Origin: a bacterium
Lineage (GTDB): Bacteria; Patescibacteriota; Patescibacteriia; 2-12-FULL-60-25
DNA: 6,873 nt
Assembly: GCA_020056125.1 (NCBI GenBank)
Contig: JAGVIJ010000072.1
Location: forward strand, 1-6,873
Direction of reading: 5' to 3'
Shown here: positions 1 to 6,174 of the stretch, in pieces
How positions within the stretch are numbered: position 1 is the first letter of the stretch
Layout: each line of letters begins with the position of its first letter
Program-made: the position numbers and the translations under genes
The notes under the pieces: model-generated
The model's input: only the letters and a program-made list of their open reading frames with translations
The model's database searches: none
What the model was told of the DNA's origin: nothing

Positions 1-470
1 ACTACTAAATTGGGAAACAATCCCCTATTCGCGTACAAAATCACGGTGGGGAAAGTCAACCAGCCCAGCGCCGTGGCAATTTGTGCGGCTCGACCCCAGC
101 TTTGACTGAATTTCCACAAAGGGAAAAGCACGGAGAGCGCTAAGAGCGGCGTGAACCAAACCAATCCCACGTCGCCGAACAAACGCCACAATCCGGCGGC
201 CAGCATGGGCAGGCCCAAAAAACCAATCGGAACCAGATATGAATTTTGCGTGACCAAACTGCGGCTATGCAACCAGGGGAAATCTTTGAGTAAATCAAAA
301 TCAATTTGCAAACTGCCGGTGCGCGCTAAATGCCGACCCATGACCGCAACGGCCGTCTCGTCCGGACTCATAAAAACCGCGGCGCCGAGCCAAGGTAAAA
401 TAAAAAATCCGGCGCTCAAAATCACGAGCAATACCGCAATTCCAACCGATTTTCCGACTTGATTAAACAC
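1..470 (-). CDS. GT39/ArnT-like membrane glycosyltransferase, N-terminal part (runs off left edge)
   Basis: The minus strand is open from a GTG at 470 to the window edge, giving 156 codons. An in-frame TAG lies just upstream, so the start must be this GTG or the TTG immediately before it; an AGGA seven bases ahead favours GTG. The product begins with a short polar stretch and a hydrophobic segment (about residues 8-31), then SPDETAVAVMGRHLARTGSL, then more hydrophobic segments (about residues 80-98, 102-113 and 129-144) and ANRGLFPNLVV at the edge. An acidic DE pair just after the first membrane helix, followed by a helix ending in R-T-G-S-L, is typical of GT-C enzymes such as GT39/ArnT/PMT relatives, which transfer sugars from lipid-linked donors on the outer face of the membrane. 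Family assignment is by pattern only. The substrate is unknown. The full protein would be roughly 400-600 residues, so most of the gene is outside the window. Confidence 0.72.
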   Translation of the reverse strand, partial: MFNQVGKSVGIAVLLVILSAGFFILPWLGAAVFMSPDETAVAVMGRHLARTGSLQIDFDLLKDFPWLHSRSLVTQNSYLVPIGFLGLPMLAAGLWRLFGDVGLVWFTPLLALSVLFPLWKFSQSWGRAAQIATALGWLTFPTVILYANRGLFPNLV

Positions 471-477
471 CAAAACA

Positions 478-481
478 TCCT
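478..481 (-). promoter_or_regulatory. Shine-Dalgarno site deciding the GTG start of the left-edge glycosyltransferase
   Basis: On the minus strand AGGA is followed by seven bases and then GTG at 470-468. It supports GTG over the overlapping TTG. It is the only convincing ribosome binding site I see in the window; the plus-strand genes have none. Confidence 0.5.
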
Positions 482-516
482 ATCACGTTTCGCACAGCGG
501 CAAAAATGAAAAGAGT

Positions 517-556
517 CTCCCCCTCACCTGCCTGCCGGCAGGCAGGTGAGGGGGAG
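517..556. repeat. Perfect 40-bp palindrome in the divergent intergenic region
   Basis: Two 20-base arms (517-536 and 537-556) are exact reverse complements with no spacer. The centre is CCTGCCTGCCGGCAGGCAGG and the outer arms are CTCCCCCTCA and TGAGGGGGAG. The match stops abruptly at both sides. It lies between two divergently transcribed genes and codes for nothing visible. From memory, CCTGCCGGCAGG-type palindromes are frequent in CPR assemblies, so this is probably one copy of a dispersed repeat rather than a local operator. That is unverified. Confidence 0.85.
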
Positions 557-562
557 TACGAG

Positions 563-603
563 GGGGTTAGCTGAAATAATTTTATGATGCAATTTCTAAC
601 CCC
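563..603. repeat. Inverted repeat GGGGTTAG / CTAACCCC
   Basis: Eight-base arms at 563-570 and 596-603 flank a 25-base AT-rich loop. A G-T wobble at 562/604 could extend the stem. It sits between the 40-bp palindrome and the next hairpin and is probably part of the same repeat cluster. It has no T-run and no upstream plus-strand gene, so it is unlikely to be a terminator. Confidence 0.5.
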
Positions 604-609
604 TCCCCA

Positions 610-632
610 CCTCCCCTTAATCTAAGGGGAGG
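610..632. repeat. Hairpin CCTCCCCTTA-ATC-TAAGGGGAGG
   Basis: Perfect 10-base arms at 610-619 and 623-632 enclose a 3-base loop. A T-run follows at about 645-651, but no plus-strand gene precedes it, so termination is not the obvious role. The C-rich sequence before it (CTAACCCCTCCCCA) together with the hairpin resembles dispersed intergenic repeats seen in many environmental bacterial genomes. That resemblance is recalled, not checked. Confidence 0.7.
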
Positions 633-680
633 AATAATTAGAGTATTTTTTTGTTCACTCAAATATGCTACTCTTTTTAT

Positions 681-2084
681 ATGCAGATACGCGGAATTGC
701 ACTAACCGCTTTGTTTTTAACGCTGATTTTGGGCGCTCAACCTCTTTTAGCGCAATCCCCGGTTGATCTCACGAGCTATCCTGATTTTAATCCGAACTTC
801 ATTTTATCGGATGATGATATTTTTGACGCGACCAGCCTGACCTTTGATCAGATGGCGAGTTTTTTGCGCTCCAAGGGCCGCCTGACCAATTATCGCCTCA
901 AAGATACTGATGGCGTGGAAAAAACCGCGGCTGAAATTATTTGGCGCGTGGCTCAATCCTACAAAATCAATCCTAAATATTTGTTAGCGCTGTTGCAAAA
1001 AGAACAATCGCTGGTGGAAGATCCCAACCCCTCGCCAGCGCAGTTTGACTGGGCCACGGGCTATGGCATCTGCGACAGCTGTTCCAAAGACAGTCCGAGC
1101 GTGCAGGAGTTCAAAGGCTTTGCCTCGCAAATTGAGTGGGCCGCCAAACAGCATCGCGAAAAATATCTGTTTCAACTTTTGATCAATGGTTGGACGTTGA
1201 GCGGCATGGGTAAAAATAAAACCTCGCAGATTGACGGGATGAGCGTGACGCCGGCCAACCATGCCACGGCCATGTTGTTTACCTATACGCCGCACATCAG
1301 AGGCAATTTGAGTTTATGGAAAATTTGGCAGCGCTGGTTCAAAACCATTTACCCGGACGGCACAGTGGTGCGCGCCGCGTCCAGCGGAAAAACTTATTTG
1401 ATTCGCTTTGGCGAAAAACGAGCCTTTGCCTCGCCTGCGGTTTTTTCCGCGTTGACTTTGGATCCGAATAAGGTAGTAACGGCGCCGGATGTGGAATTGG
1501 AAAAATATCCGGATGGCAAAGCCATTAAATTCGCAAAATATTCTTTGCTCTCTGACCCGGATGATAAAATTTTTCTGCTGACTGAAACCGGCAAGCGCCG
1601 CATCGTGGACATGGCCACGTTCAAAAAATTCGGTTTTAATTTGGATGAAGTGCAAACCGTGACCGCCGAAGACCTGGCTGAATACGCAACTGAATCAGAC
1701 ATCAACGCCACCACCACTTTTCCGCAGGGCGCGCTGGTAAAAGTCGCGGGTTCGCCCGGCGTGTGGTATGTGGAAAACGGCCGGCGCCAACCCTTGATCA
1801 GTCCGGTATTTTTAACTTTATATTTTCCCCACTGGCGCATCCGCGAGGTCAGCGCAGCTCAACTTGAAACCTTCCCCATTGATCCGCCCTATCATTTGCA
1901 TGACGGCGAATTGGTTAAATCCAATGTCGCGTCCTCGGTTTATGTGATGGAAAACGGTTTGCGGAGGCCCATCCCATCCGCTACTATATTTGAACAAGTC
2001 GGGTGGCAGTGGAAAAATATAGTGGAAGTCTCGGACGGGGTATTGAATATCCACGCGCTCGGACTGCCTTTTACACCAATCTAA
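681..2084 (+). CDS. Secreted lysozyme/transglycosylase-like protein with four C-terminal GKRRPI-type repeats
   Basis: The start is ATG 681, giving 467 residues that open with a clear signal peptide: MQIRG, a hydrophobic run, then a likely cut after PLLAQ near residue 25. A TTG at 651 is in frame but would put ten extra residues before the signal. There is no Shine-Dalgarno; a TATGCT at 664-669 could be a -10 box giving a nearly leaderless mRNA, which is weak evidence. Residues 40-220 form one domain: ILSDDDIFD, a helix ending FLRSKG, AAEIIWRVAQSYKINPKYLL, ALLQKEQSLVED, then DWATGYGICDSC. It resembles a lysozyme/SLT fold, with E108 in QKEQS as the catalytic candidate and C131/C134 as a possible disulfide. 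Residues 226-460 hold four repeats of about 50-60 residues, best seen at YLIRFGEKRAF, FLLTETGKRRIV, WYVENGRRQPL and YVMENGLRRPI. The role is probably extracytoplasmic, in wall remodelling or binding. Enzyme activity is not established. Confidence 0.8.
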   Translation: MQIRGIALTALFLTLILGAQPLLAQSPVDLTSYPDFNPNFILSDDDIFDATSLTFDQMASFLRSKGRLTNYRLKDTDGVEKTAAEIIWRVAQSYKINPKYLLALLQKEQSLVEDPNPSPAQFDWATGYGICDSCSKDSPSVQEFKGFASQIEWAAKQHREKYLFQLLINGWTLSGMGKNKTSQIDGMSVTPANHATAMLFTYTPHIRGNLSLWKIWQRWFKTIYPDGTVVRAASSGKTYLIRFGEKRAFASPAVFSALTLDPNKVVTAPDVELEKYPDGKAIKFAKYSLLSDPDDKIFLLTETGKRRIVDMATFKKFGFNLDEVQTVTAEDLAEYATESDINATTTFPQGALVKVAGSPGVWYVENGRRQPLISPVFLTLYFPHWRIREVSAAQLETFPIDPPYHLHDGELVKSNVASSVYVMENGLRRPIPSATIFEQVGWQWKNIVEVSDGVLNIHALGLPFTPI

Positions 2085-2110
2085 ATAATTCCGTATTAAC
2101 CGCCAATCAT

Positions 2111-2902
2111 ATGATCGTGTTCGCCGCCATCGTGCCCCACTCCCCGCTCTTGATTGAATCAGTGGGCAAAAAACATCGCGACAAATTAGCTGCCACGCTG
2201 GCCGCTTATCAAGAGATTGAGCAAGCTTTGTATTTGGCTCAACCGACCACCATCTGCATGATTGCGCCGCACGGAGCTCAGTATCCTGACGCGTTCAGCA
2301 TTGATCTGGCCGCTAAGTACGTCGGGCAATTAAAAAATTTCGGGGACTTCTCCACCACACTTGAGGTTAAGAGCGATTATTTATTGACCGATCACTTACA
2401 GCGCGCTATGCGCCATGAGAACGTGCCTTTCACTTTAACTTCCAACGAAGAATTGGATTATGGTTTTACGGTGCCGCTTTTATTGCTCACCAGCAAACTG
2501 ACCAATTGGAAGCTGGTGCCAATTTCGCCGGCGCAGTTAGATGGCAAAGAGCATTATGAATTCGGGCGACAGCTTAAAGAGATTATTCATTCGGAAGAGT
2601 CGCGCATTGCGATCATTGCCAGCGCTGACCTGTCTCATAAATTGAGCAAGGATTCGCCTTCGGGTTTTGATCCGGAGGGGCCTAAATTCGATCAGGCCAT
2701 GCAAGATGCTATTGTGAGCCGCGACATGACCAAACTACTTTCTATGGATCAGGCACAATTGGATAAATCCGCGCAATGCGGCTACCGACCCATCGTCACT
2801 TTGCTCGGCGCTTTAGATGGCATGAACGTCAATGTAAAAGTTCTGGCCTACGAAGCGCCCTTTGGCGTGGGTTATCTGACCGTGAAATTTGATATCCCTT
2901 AA
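2111..2902 (+). CDS. MEMO1 / class III extradiol dioxygenase (LigB)-like protein, AmmeMemoRadiSam protein B type
   Basis: The product is 263 residues. ATG 2111 is chosen because MIVFAAIVPHSPLLI is the usual beginning of this family; the frame is open further back only by overlapping the previous gene. Candidate metal or active-site residues are H10 in VPHSP, H54 in IAPHG, H176 in SADLSHKL and E249 in YEAPFGVGYL, matching the spacing of the H, H, E metal site of LigB-type enzymes. The C-terminal PFGVGYL is characteristic. One oddity is LDYG (116-118), where I expect D-H-G; the H is Y117 here. The family includes true ring-cleaving dioxygenases, human MEMO1 and proteins found with AMMECR1 and a radical SAM enzyme. 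Neither partner is in the window, so the substrate cannot be named. It lies 26 nt after the secreted protein gene and 5 nt before priA, so co-transcription with priA is likely. There is no visible Shine-Dalgarno. Confidence 0.85.
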   Translation: MIVFAAIVPHSPLLIESVGKKHRDKLAATLAAYQEIEQALYLAQPTTICMIAPHGAQYPDAFSIDLAAKYVGQLKNFGDFSTTLEVKSDYLLTDHLQRAMRHENVPFTLTSNEELDYGFTVPLLLLTSKLTNWKLVPISPAQLDGKEHYEFGRQLKEIIHSEESRIAIIASADLSHKLSKDSPSGFDPEGPKFDQAMQDAIVSRDMTKLLSMDQAQLDKSAQCGYRPIVTLLGALDGMNVNVKVLAYEAPFGVGYLTVKFDIP

Positions 2903-2907
2903 AATGC

Positions 2908-4662
2908 ATGTTTTATATTTCGGTTGTTCCGGCCATTCGAACGCCCTTTGGCGTGGATGTTTTTGATTATCGCGTGGATGACGCGAGCGACATCCAACCG
3001 GGTGATTTAATCCGCGTGCCTTTTCGCAGGCGTTCTCTGCCGGCTCTGGTGATTGAGCGCGCCGAGCATAGTAAATACTCGGGAAAAATTTTGGGGCTGA
3101 ATAATCTTCAACCGCTGGTTAGATTTCCGGCTGTGCTGGTTCAACTGTTGCATGCGGCCGCGGCACGAACTTTTTGCTCTCAAGCCACAGTACTGCAAGC
3201 TTGGATTAGAAAGGTTCCGGTACGTACCACGACTTTGTACGGGCGAGATTACCTCGCCCCTACAAAAGGCGGACGCACGGGTTCGCCCCTACAAACCAAA
3301 TTCGATCTGACTGAATACGTAGTTGATCGACGAGAACGAATTTTGGAACACGCGCGCCAAGCATCGGGCCGCACGCTGATCATCACGCCGTGGCAAAATC
3401 GCGCTGACGAGCTGGCCCAAACATTGAACTCACCCGTGCTACACGCCGGTGTGGCTCTGGGTCAGGCCTGGCGGTATTGGACACACTTTGTACTCAATAC
3501 AAATAGCGTCTTAGTAACCACTCGCTTGGGCGCTTGGCTGGCTCATGCGGCGGATACCGTGATCTTGGACGAACCGGAAAATGATGATCATAAACAAGAT
3601 GAGCTCACGCCGCGGCTGGATGCGCGCTGGCTGATCAATTCAATTAAAAAATTGAACCCGAATTTGGCCGTGCTCAAAATCAGTACCACTCCGCCCTTGA
3701 TTGAAACTCCAAATATCGACCGCATCAACATTCCTGAAATCAGCGTGCCGCAAAGCGTCATACCTTTTGAGCCGGGTTCATATTCGGCCATCAATGAAAT
3801 TAACGCCCTGACTGAAAGCAAACTGCAAGATGCGGTTGAAGCCGGACAATCCATTGTAATTCTGCACCCCATCAGGGGCGAGCGCGCACGTTCAGTTTGC
3901 CGTGATTGCGGCTGGAAGGCTGAATGCGCGTTTTGCGGATTCCCTCTGTCTCAATTGGATACACAGGCGCACTGCGGGCGCTGTGGCCGCAAAAGCGAGC
4001 TTCCGGCCGCTTGCCCGGCTTGCGGCAATGCTGATTTAGGCAAATCGCGCACCGGGAAATCCAAGCTGGCGCGCCAAATTCAAGCGCAATTCAAATCCGC
4101 AAAAATAACCATTTTAGATCTAACCGAGTGGCGCGAATATGAATTGGAAAAAAATTCTTTGGTGGTGGTAACTGATTTAGGGCTGATCGGAGGTTATGTC
4201 GAAGACATTCGCCGGCGCGAACGATTGATCATTGCCTGGCGCCGCTTAGCCGCTCAAATTTTTACCAATCAAAGCGAATTGGTCATCCAGGGTCAAGCGC
4301 CGCTCTTGGACCAAGCGCGCGCTTGGCTGACTCCGGAGGGCGTTAAAACCGCCTGGCAAAAAGAGTGGGCTGACCGCCAAGCCTTTAACTATCCTCCGGC
4401 CAACCAGCGCATTAAAATTCTGGTTGACGGCCATGAGGCTAAGGCCGAAGAAATTAAACAGCGCTTGGAACAAGCGGCCGACGGACAATATTCGATCCAA
4501 GGGCCGTTCAAAGTTTTGTTTCGCTCCTCCACGCGACGACCGCGTTCCGTGCTCCATCTCTTGCCCGTACCCGCTGCAAAATTCAGCGCCATCCGAACGG
4601 TATTGCAGCCGCTAGCCAAAGACACTATCATTGACCTTGACCCAATCGCTTTTTTCATGTAA
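2908..4662 (+). CDS. priA: PriA-like primosomal protein N', degenerate and probably helicase-dead
   Basis: At 584 residues this is shorter than E. coli PriA (about 730). PriA recognises stalled forks and reloads the replicative helicase. Residues 1-103 match the 3'-end-binding domain (FDYRV, IQPGDLIRVPF). Residues 109-130 are encoded by a repeat element. The helicase core is recognisable but eroded: no GSGKT Walker A near residue 140, DEPEN (221-225) where DEEHD is expected, ISTTPPLIET (258-267) for the SATP motif, VTDLGLIGG (421-429) for the GTQMLAKG motif, and no GRAGR. The zinc module is intact, with C331/C334, C340/C343, C356/C359 and C369/C372. The C-terminal domain keeps YPP (495-497), GPFKVLF (532-538) and LDPI (577-580). 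The winged-helix region also seems missing. ATP-driven unwinding is therefore unlikely; a DNA-binding scaffold role is inferred, as proposed for mycobacterial PriA. The gene starts 5 nt after the MEMO-like gene. ATG 2904 is out of frame and soon closes. Confidence 0.9.
   Translation: MFYISVVPAIRTPFGVDVFDYRVDDASDIQPGDLIRVPFRRRSLPALVIERAEHSKYSGKILGLNNLQPLVRFPAVLVQLLHAAAARTFCSQATVLQAWIRKVPVRTTTLYGRDYLAPTKGGRTGSPLQTKFDLTEYVVDRRERILEHARQASGRTLIITPWQNRADELAQTLNSPVLHAGVALGQAWRYWTHFVLNTNSVLVTTRLGAWLAHAADTVILDEPENDDHKQDELTPRLDARWLINSIKKLNPNLAVLKISTTPPLIETPNIDRINIPEISVPQSVIPFEPGSYSAINEINALTESKLQDAVEAGQSIVILHPIRGERARSVCRDCGWKAECAFCGFPLSQLDTQAHCGRCGRKSELPAACPACGNADLGKSRTGKSKLARQIQAQFKSAKITILDLTEWREYELEKNSLVVVTDLGLIGGYVEDIRRRERLIIAWRRLAAQIFTNQSELVIQGQAPLLDQARAWLTPEGVKTAWQKEWADRQAFNYPPANQRIKILVDGHEAKAEEIKQRLEQAADGQYSIQGPFKVLFRSSTRRPRSVLHLLPVPAAKFSAIRTVLQPLAKDTIIDLDPIAFFM
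3234..3295. repeat. 62-bp MITE-like element with terminal inverted repeats inside priA
   Basis: The ends are TTTGTACGGGCGA and TCGCCCCTACAAA, inverted repeats of 13 bases with one mismatch (C3240). Inside are two small hairpins: GGGCGAG (3241-3247) with CTCGCCC (3253-3259), and GGCGGA (3268-3273) with TTCGCC (3282-3287, one wobble). TCGCCCCTACAAA occurs twice as a direct repeat, at 3254-3266 and 3283-3295. GTAGGGGCGA...TCGCCCCTAC sequences are, from memory, common dispersed intergenic repeats in many bacteria. Here the element is in frame and encodes residues 109-130 of PriA, in the linker after the first domain. No target duplication is obvious at the borders. Confidence 0.75.
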
Positions 4663-4671
4663 AAGAAACGT

Positions 4672-5151
4672 ATGAAAACCCTGCCCATCGTTATCTATCC
4701 GGCCAAGTCGCTTAAGCTCCCGTCTAAAGAAGTGGCTCTGGAAAAAATCAATACTCCCGAATATCAGGAGTTGTTTGATGTGATGATCAATACCATGCAA
4801 CAAGCGCAAGGCGTTGGTTTGGCTGCTCCGCAAATCGGCAAGAATGAACGCATTATTATCGTGGAACTAAAATCCAAACCCCAGGTTTTTATCAATCCCA
4901 AAATCACGCAACGCTCGGACGCCACAGCTATCAACGAGGAGGGTTGTTTGAGTTTGCCCGGAGTTTGGGGCTTGGTAGAAAGAGCGAAAATGGTTTCCGT
5001 GGAGGCCTTTAATCGCCAGGGTAAAAAAGTGAGTTTGAAGGCCAAGGGTTTTGAGGCCATCAAATTTCAGCACGAGATTGATCATTTGGATGGAATTCTG
5101 TTTATCGACAAGGCTGCGGAGGTCATGGGCGTGAGCCGTCCCGCCAAGTAA
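4672..5151 (+). CDS. def: Peptide deformylase
   Basis: This is a 159-residue cytoplasmic metalloenzyme that removes the formyl group from the N-terminal methionine of new proteins. All three family motifs are intact: GVGLAAPQIG (47-56), EGCLSLPG (90-97, metal ligand C92) and QHEIDHLDG (133-141, ligands H134 and H138, catalytic E135). Length is normal for the family. The N-terminus (LPIVIYPAKSLKLPS) matches the usual P-x-x-x-P-[DA]-x-x-L-x-x-x-[SA] opening in slightly altered form. The gene starts 9 nt after priA and ends 7 nt before fmt. Def-fmt pairing is widely conserved because the two enzymes undo each other's chemistry. No good Shine-Dalgarno precedes ATG 4672, only an A-rich AAAAGAAA. 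Confidence 0.97.
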   Translation: MKTLPIVIYPAKSLKLPSKEVALEKINTPEYQELFDVMINTMQQAQGVGLAAPQIGKNERIIIVELKSKPQVFINPKITQRSDATAINEEGCLSLPGVWGLVERAKMVSVEAFNRQGKKVSLKAKGFEAIKFQHEIDHLDGILFIDKAAEVMGVSRPAK

Positions 5152-5158
5152 ATAAAAC

Positions 5159-6118
5159 ATGTTTAAAATAATTTTCATGGGCACGCCGGATTTTGCCGTG
5201 CCGGCTCTCAAAGCCTTGATTCAAGACTCGCGTTTTGAGGTTGCGGGCGTGATTACTCAACCGGATAGTCCAGTGGGCCGCCATGCCAGCATAACTCCAC
5301 CGCCGGTTAAAGTCGTAGCTGAAGAAAATAAAATTCCGGTCTTTCAACCCAAAAAACTCGACCGATCTTCCGTATTCGAAATTCGAACTTCGAAATTCGA
5401 ACTTCGAAATTCTAATTACGACGCCGTTGTAGTCGTGGCTTATGGCAAAATTCTGCCGCAATGGTTTTTGGATCTGCCTAAACACGGGGTCATCAATGTG
5501 CACGCTTCGCTTTTACCGCGTTGGCGCGGAGCATCGCCCATTCAATCTGCGATCGCGACCGGTGATAAAAAAACCGGCGTGACCATTATGAAGATTGATG
5601 CGCAACTGGATCACGGACCAATTTTGGCTGCGCAAGAAACAGCTACTCTCAAAACCGATACAGCTGAATCCTTGCATGATCGCCTGGCTGAACTGGGCGC
5701 CAAATTACTGCCTGATACGCTGGCGGATTATTTATCCGGCAAACTCAAACCGCGCGAACAAGATCATGACGCAGCCACCACCTGCCGCACGCTGAAACGC
5801 GAAAATGGAAAAATTGATTGGACTAAATCCGCCGAAGAGATTGAACGCTTGGTGCGCGCTTATCACCCTTGGCCCGGCACATGGACTGAATATAAAGGCA
5901 AACGCCTGAAAATTTTACAAACTAAAATTTCATCGGAAACTGCAGATCGCGAACCCGGAGAATTTTTTTCCGCGCCACACAAATTATTAGTCGCCTGCGA
6001 AGATAAAACTGCGCTGGAACTCGTCATGATTCAACCTGAAGGTAAAAAACCCATGACCGCCCATGAATTTGTTTCGGGACAAAAAACCACCCTCGTTTCA
6101 CATTTAATACGATCGTGA
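5159..6118 (+). CDS. fmt: Methionyl-tRNA formyltransferase
   Basis: This 319-residue enzyme transfers a formyl group from 10-formyl-THF to Met-tRNA(fMet) to make the initiator. The N-terminus IIFMGTPDFAVPAL is the classic opening. The catalytic triad is present as N113 and H115 in INVHASLLPRWRGASPIQ and D151 in LDHGP; the 36-residue spacing from H to D equals that of E. coli (H108, D144). The C-terminal tRNA-binding domain is recognisable from IDWTKSAEEIERLVRAYHPW (219-238) to the end, with LVMIQPEGKKPMTAHEF. Residues 73-86 are encoded by a 14-bp tandem repeat and replace the helix that normally precedes the VVVVAYG strand, making this segment about six residues longer than in E. coli. The gene ends in TGA, which argues for the standard code. 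It is the last gene of the presumed MEMO-priA-def-fmt unit. Confidence 0.97.
   Translation: MFKIIFMGTPDFAVPALKALIQDSRFEVAGVITQPDSPVGRHASITPPPVKVVAEENKIPVFQPKKLDRSSVFEIRTSKFELRNSNYDAVVVVAYGKILPQWFLDLPKHGVINVHASLLPRWRGASPIQSAIATGDKKTGVTIMKIDAQLDHGPILAAQETATLKTDTAESLHDRLAELGAKLLPDTLADYLSGKLKPREQDHDAATTCRTLKRENGKIDWTKSAEEIERLVRAYHPWPGTWTEYKGKRLKILQTKISSETADREPGEFFSAPHKLLVACEDKTALELVMIQPEGKKPMTAHEFVSGQKTTLVSHLIRS
5375..5416 (+). repeat. 14-bp tandem repeat (TTCGAAATTCGAAC) inside fmt
   Basis: Two identical units lie at 5375-5388 and 5389-5402, followed by a degenerate third at 5403-5416 (TTCGAAATTCTAAT, 11 of 14 matching). Each unit contains TTCGAA palindromes. The unit length is not a multiple of three, but three units make 42 bases, so the frame is kept and 14 residues are added (FEIRTSKFELRNSN). 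Base composition differs from the surrounding fmt sequence. TTCGAAATTCGAA-rich blocks are, from memory, seen between genes in some CPR genomes. Confidence 0.85.
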
Positions 6119-6131
6119 CGATTGTGAAACG
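6094..6131. terminator. Possible bidirectional terminator hairpin between convergent fmt and ligase genes
   Basis: Nine-base arms CGTTTCACA (6094-6102) and TGTGAAACG (6123-6131) are perfectly complementary across a 20-base loop that contains the fmt stop codon. The sequence that follows on plus (GCAATTTTAGATTTT) is only moderately T-rich, and the loop is long. The position, in a 56-bp gap between converging genes, is where a shared terminator would be expected. The evidence is structural only and weak. Confidence 0.35.
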
Positions 6132-6174
6132 GCAATTTTAGATTTTCGCTCAACCGAGCCATGAATTTGAATTT

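Noticed and set aside
151..462. Plus-strand open frame of 103 codons
   Set aside because: It is antisense to the left-edge membrane glycosyltransferase, whose minus-strand translation has clear membrane segments and a DE motif; the plus product is low-complexity and basic.
610..651. Hairpin followed by a T-run read as a rho-independent terminator
   Set aside because: No plus-strand gene precedes it, and on minus the sequence after the stem is G-rich; a dispersed repeat explains it better.
651..680. Upstream TTG start for the secreted protein
   Set aside because: Starting at ATG 681 gives a standard signal peptide; the extra ten residues would spoil it and have no ribosome binding site.
2003..2110. 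Upstream extension of the MEMO-like gene
   Set aside because: It would overlap the previous gene by 82 bases, and the family typically begins at MIVFAAI.
2904..2906. ATG just before the priA start
   Set aside because: Its frame ends at a TGA after about twenty codons; ATG 2908 gives the conserved PriA N-terminus.
5375..5416. CRISPR or iteron array
   Set aside because: The units are directly adjacent without spacers, lie inside fmt, and number only three.
6116..6118. Recoded TGA (glycine code as in some CPR lineages)
   Set aside because: The TGA falls exactly at the expected end of Fmt and no gene here contains an internal TGA.
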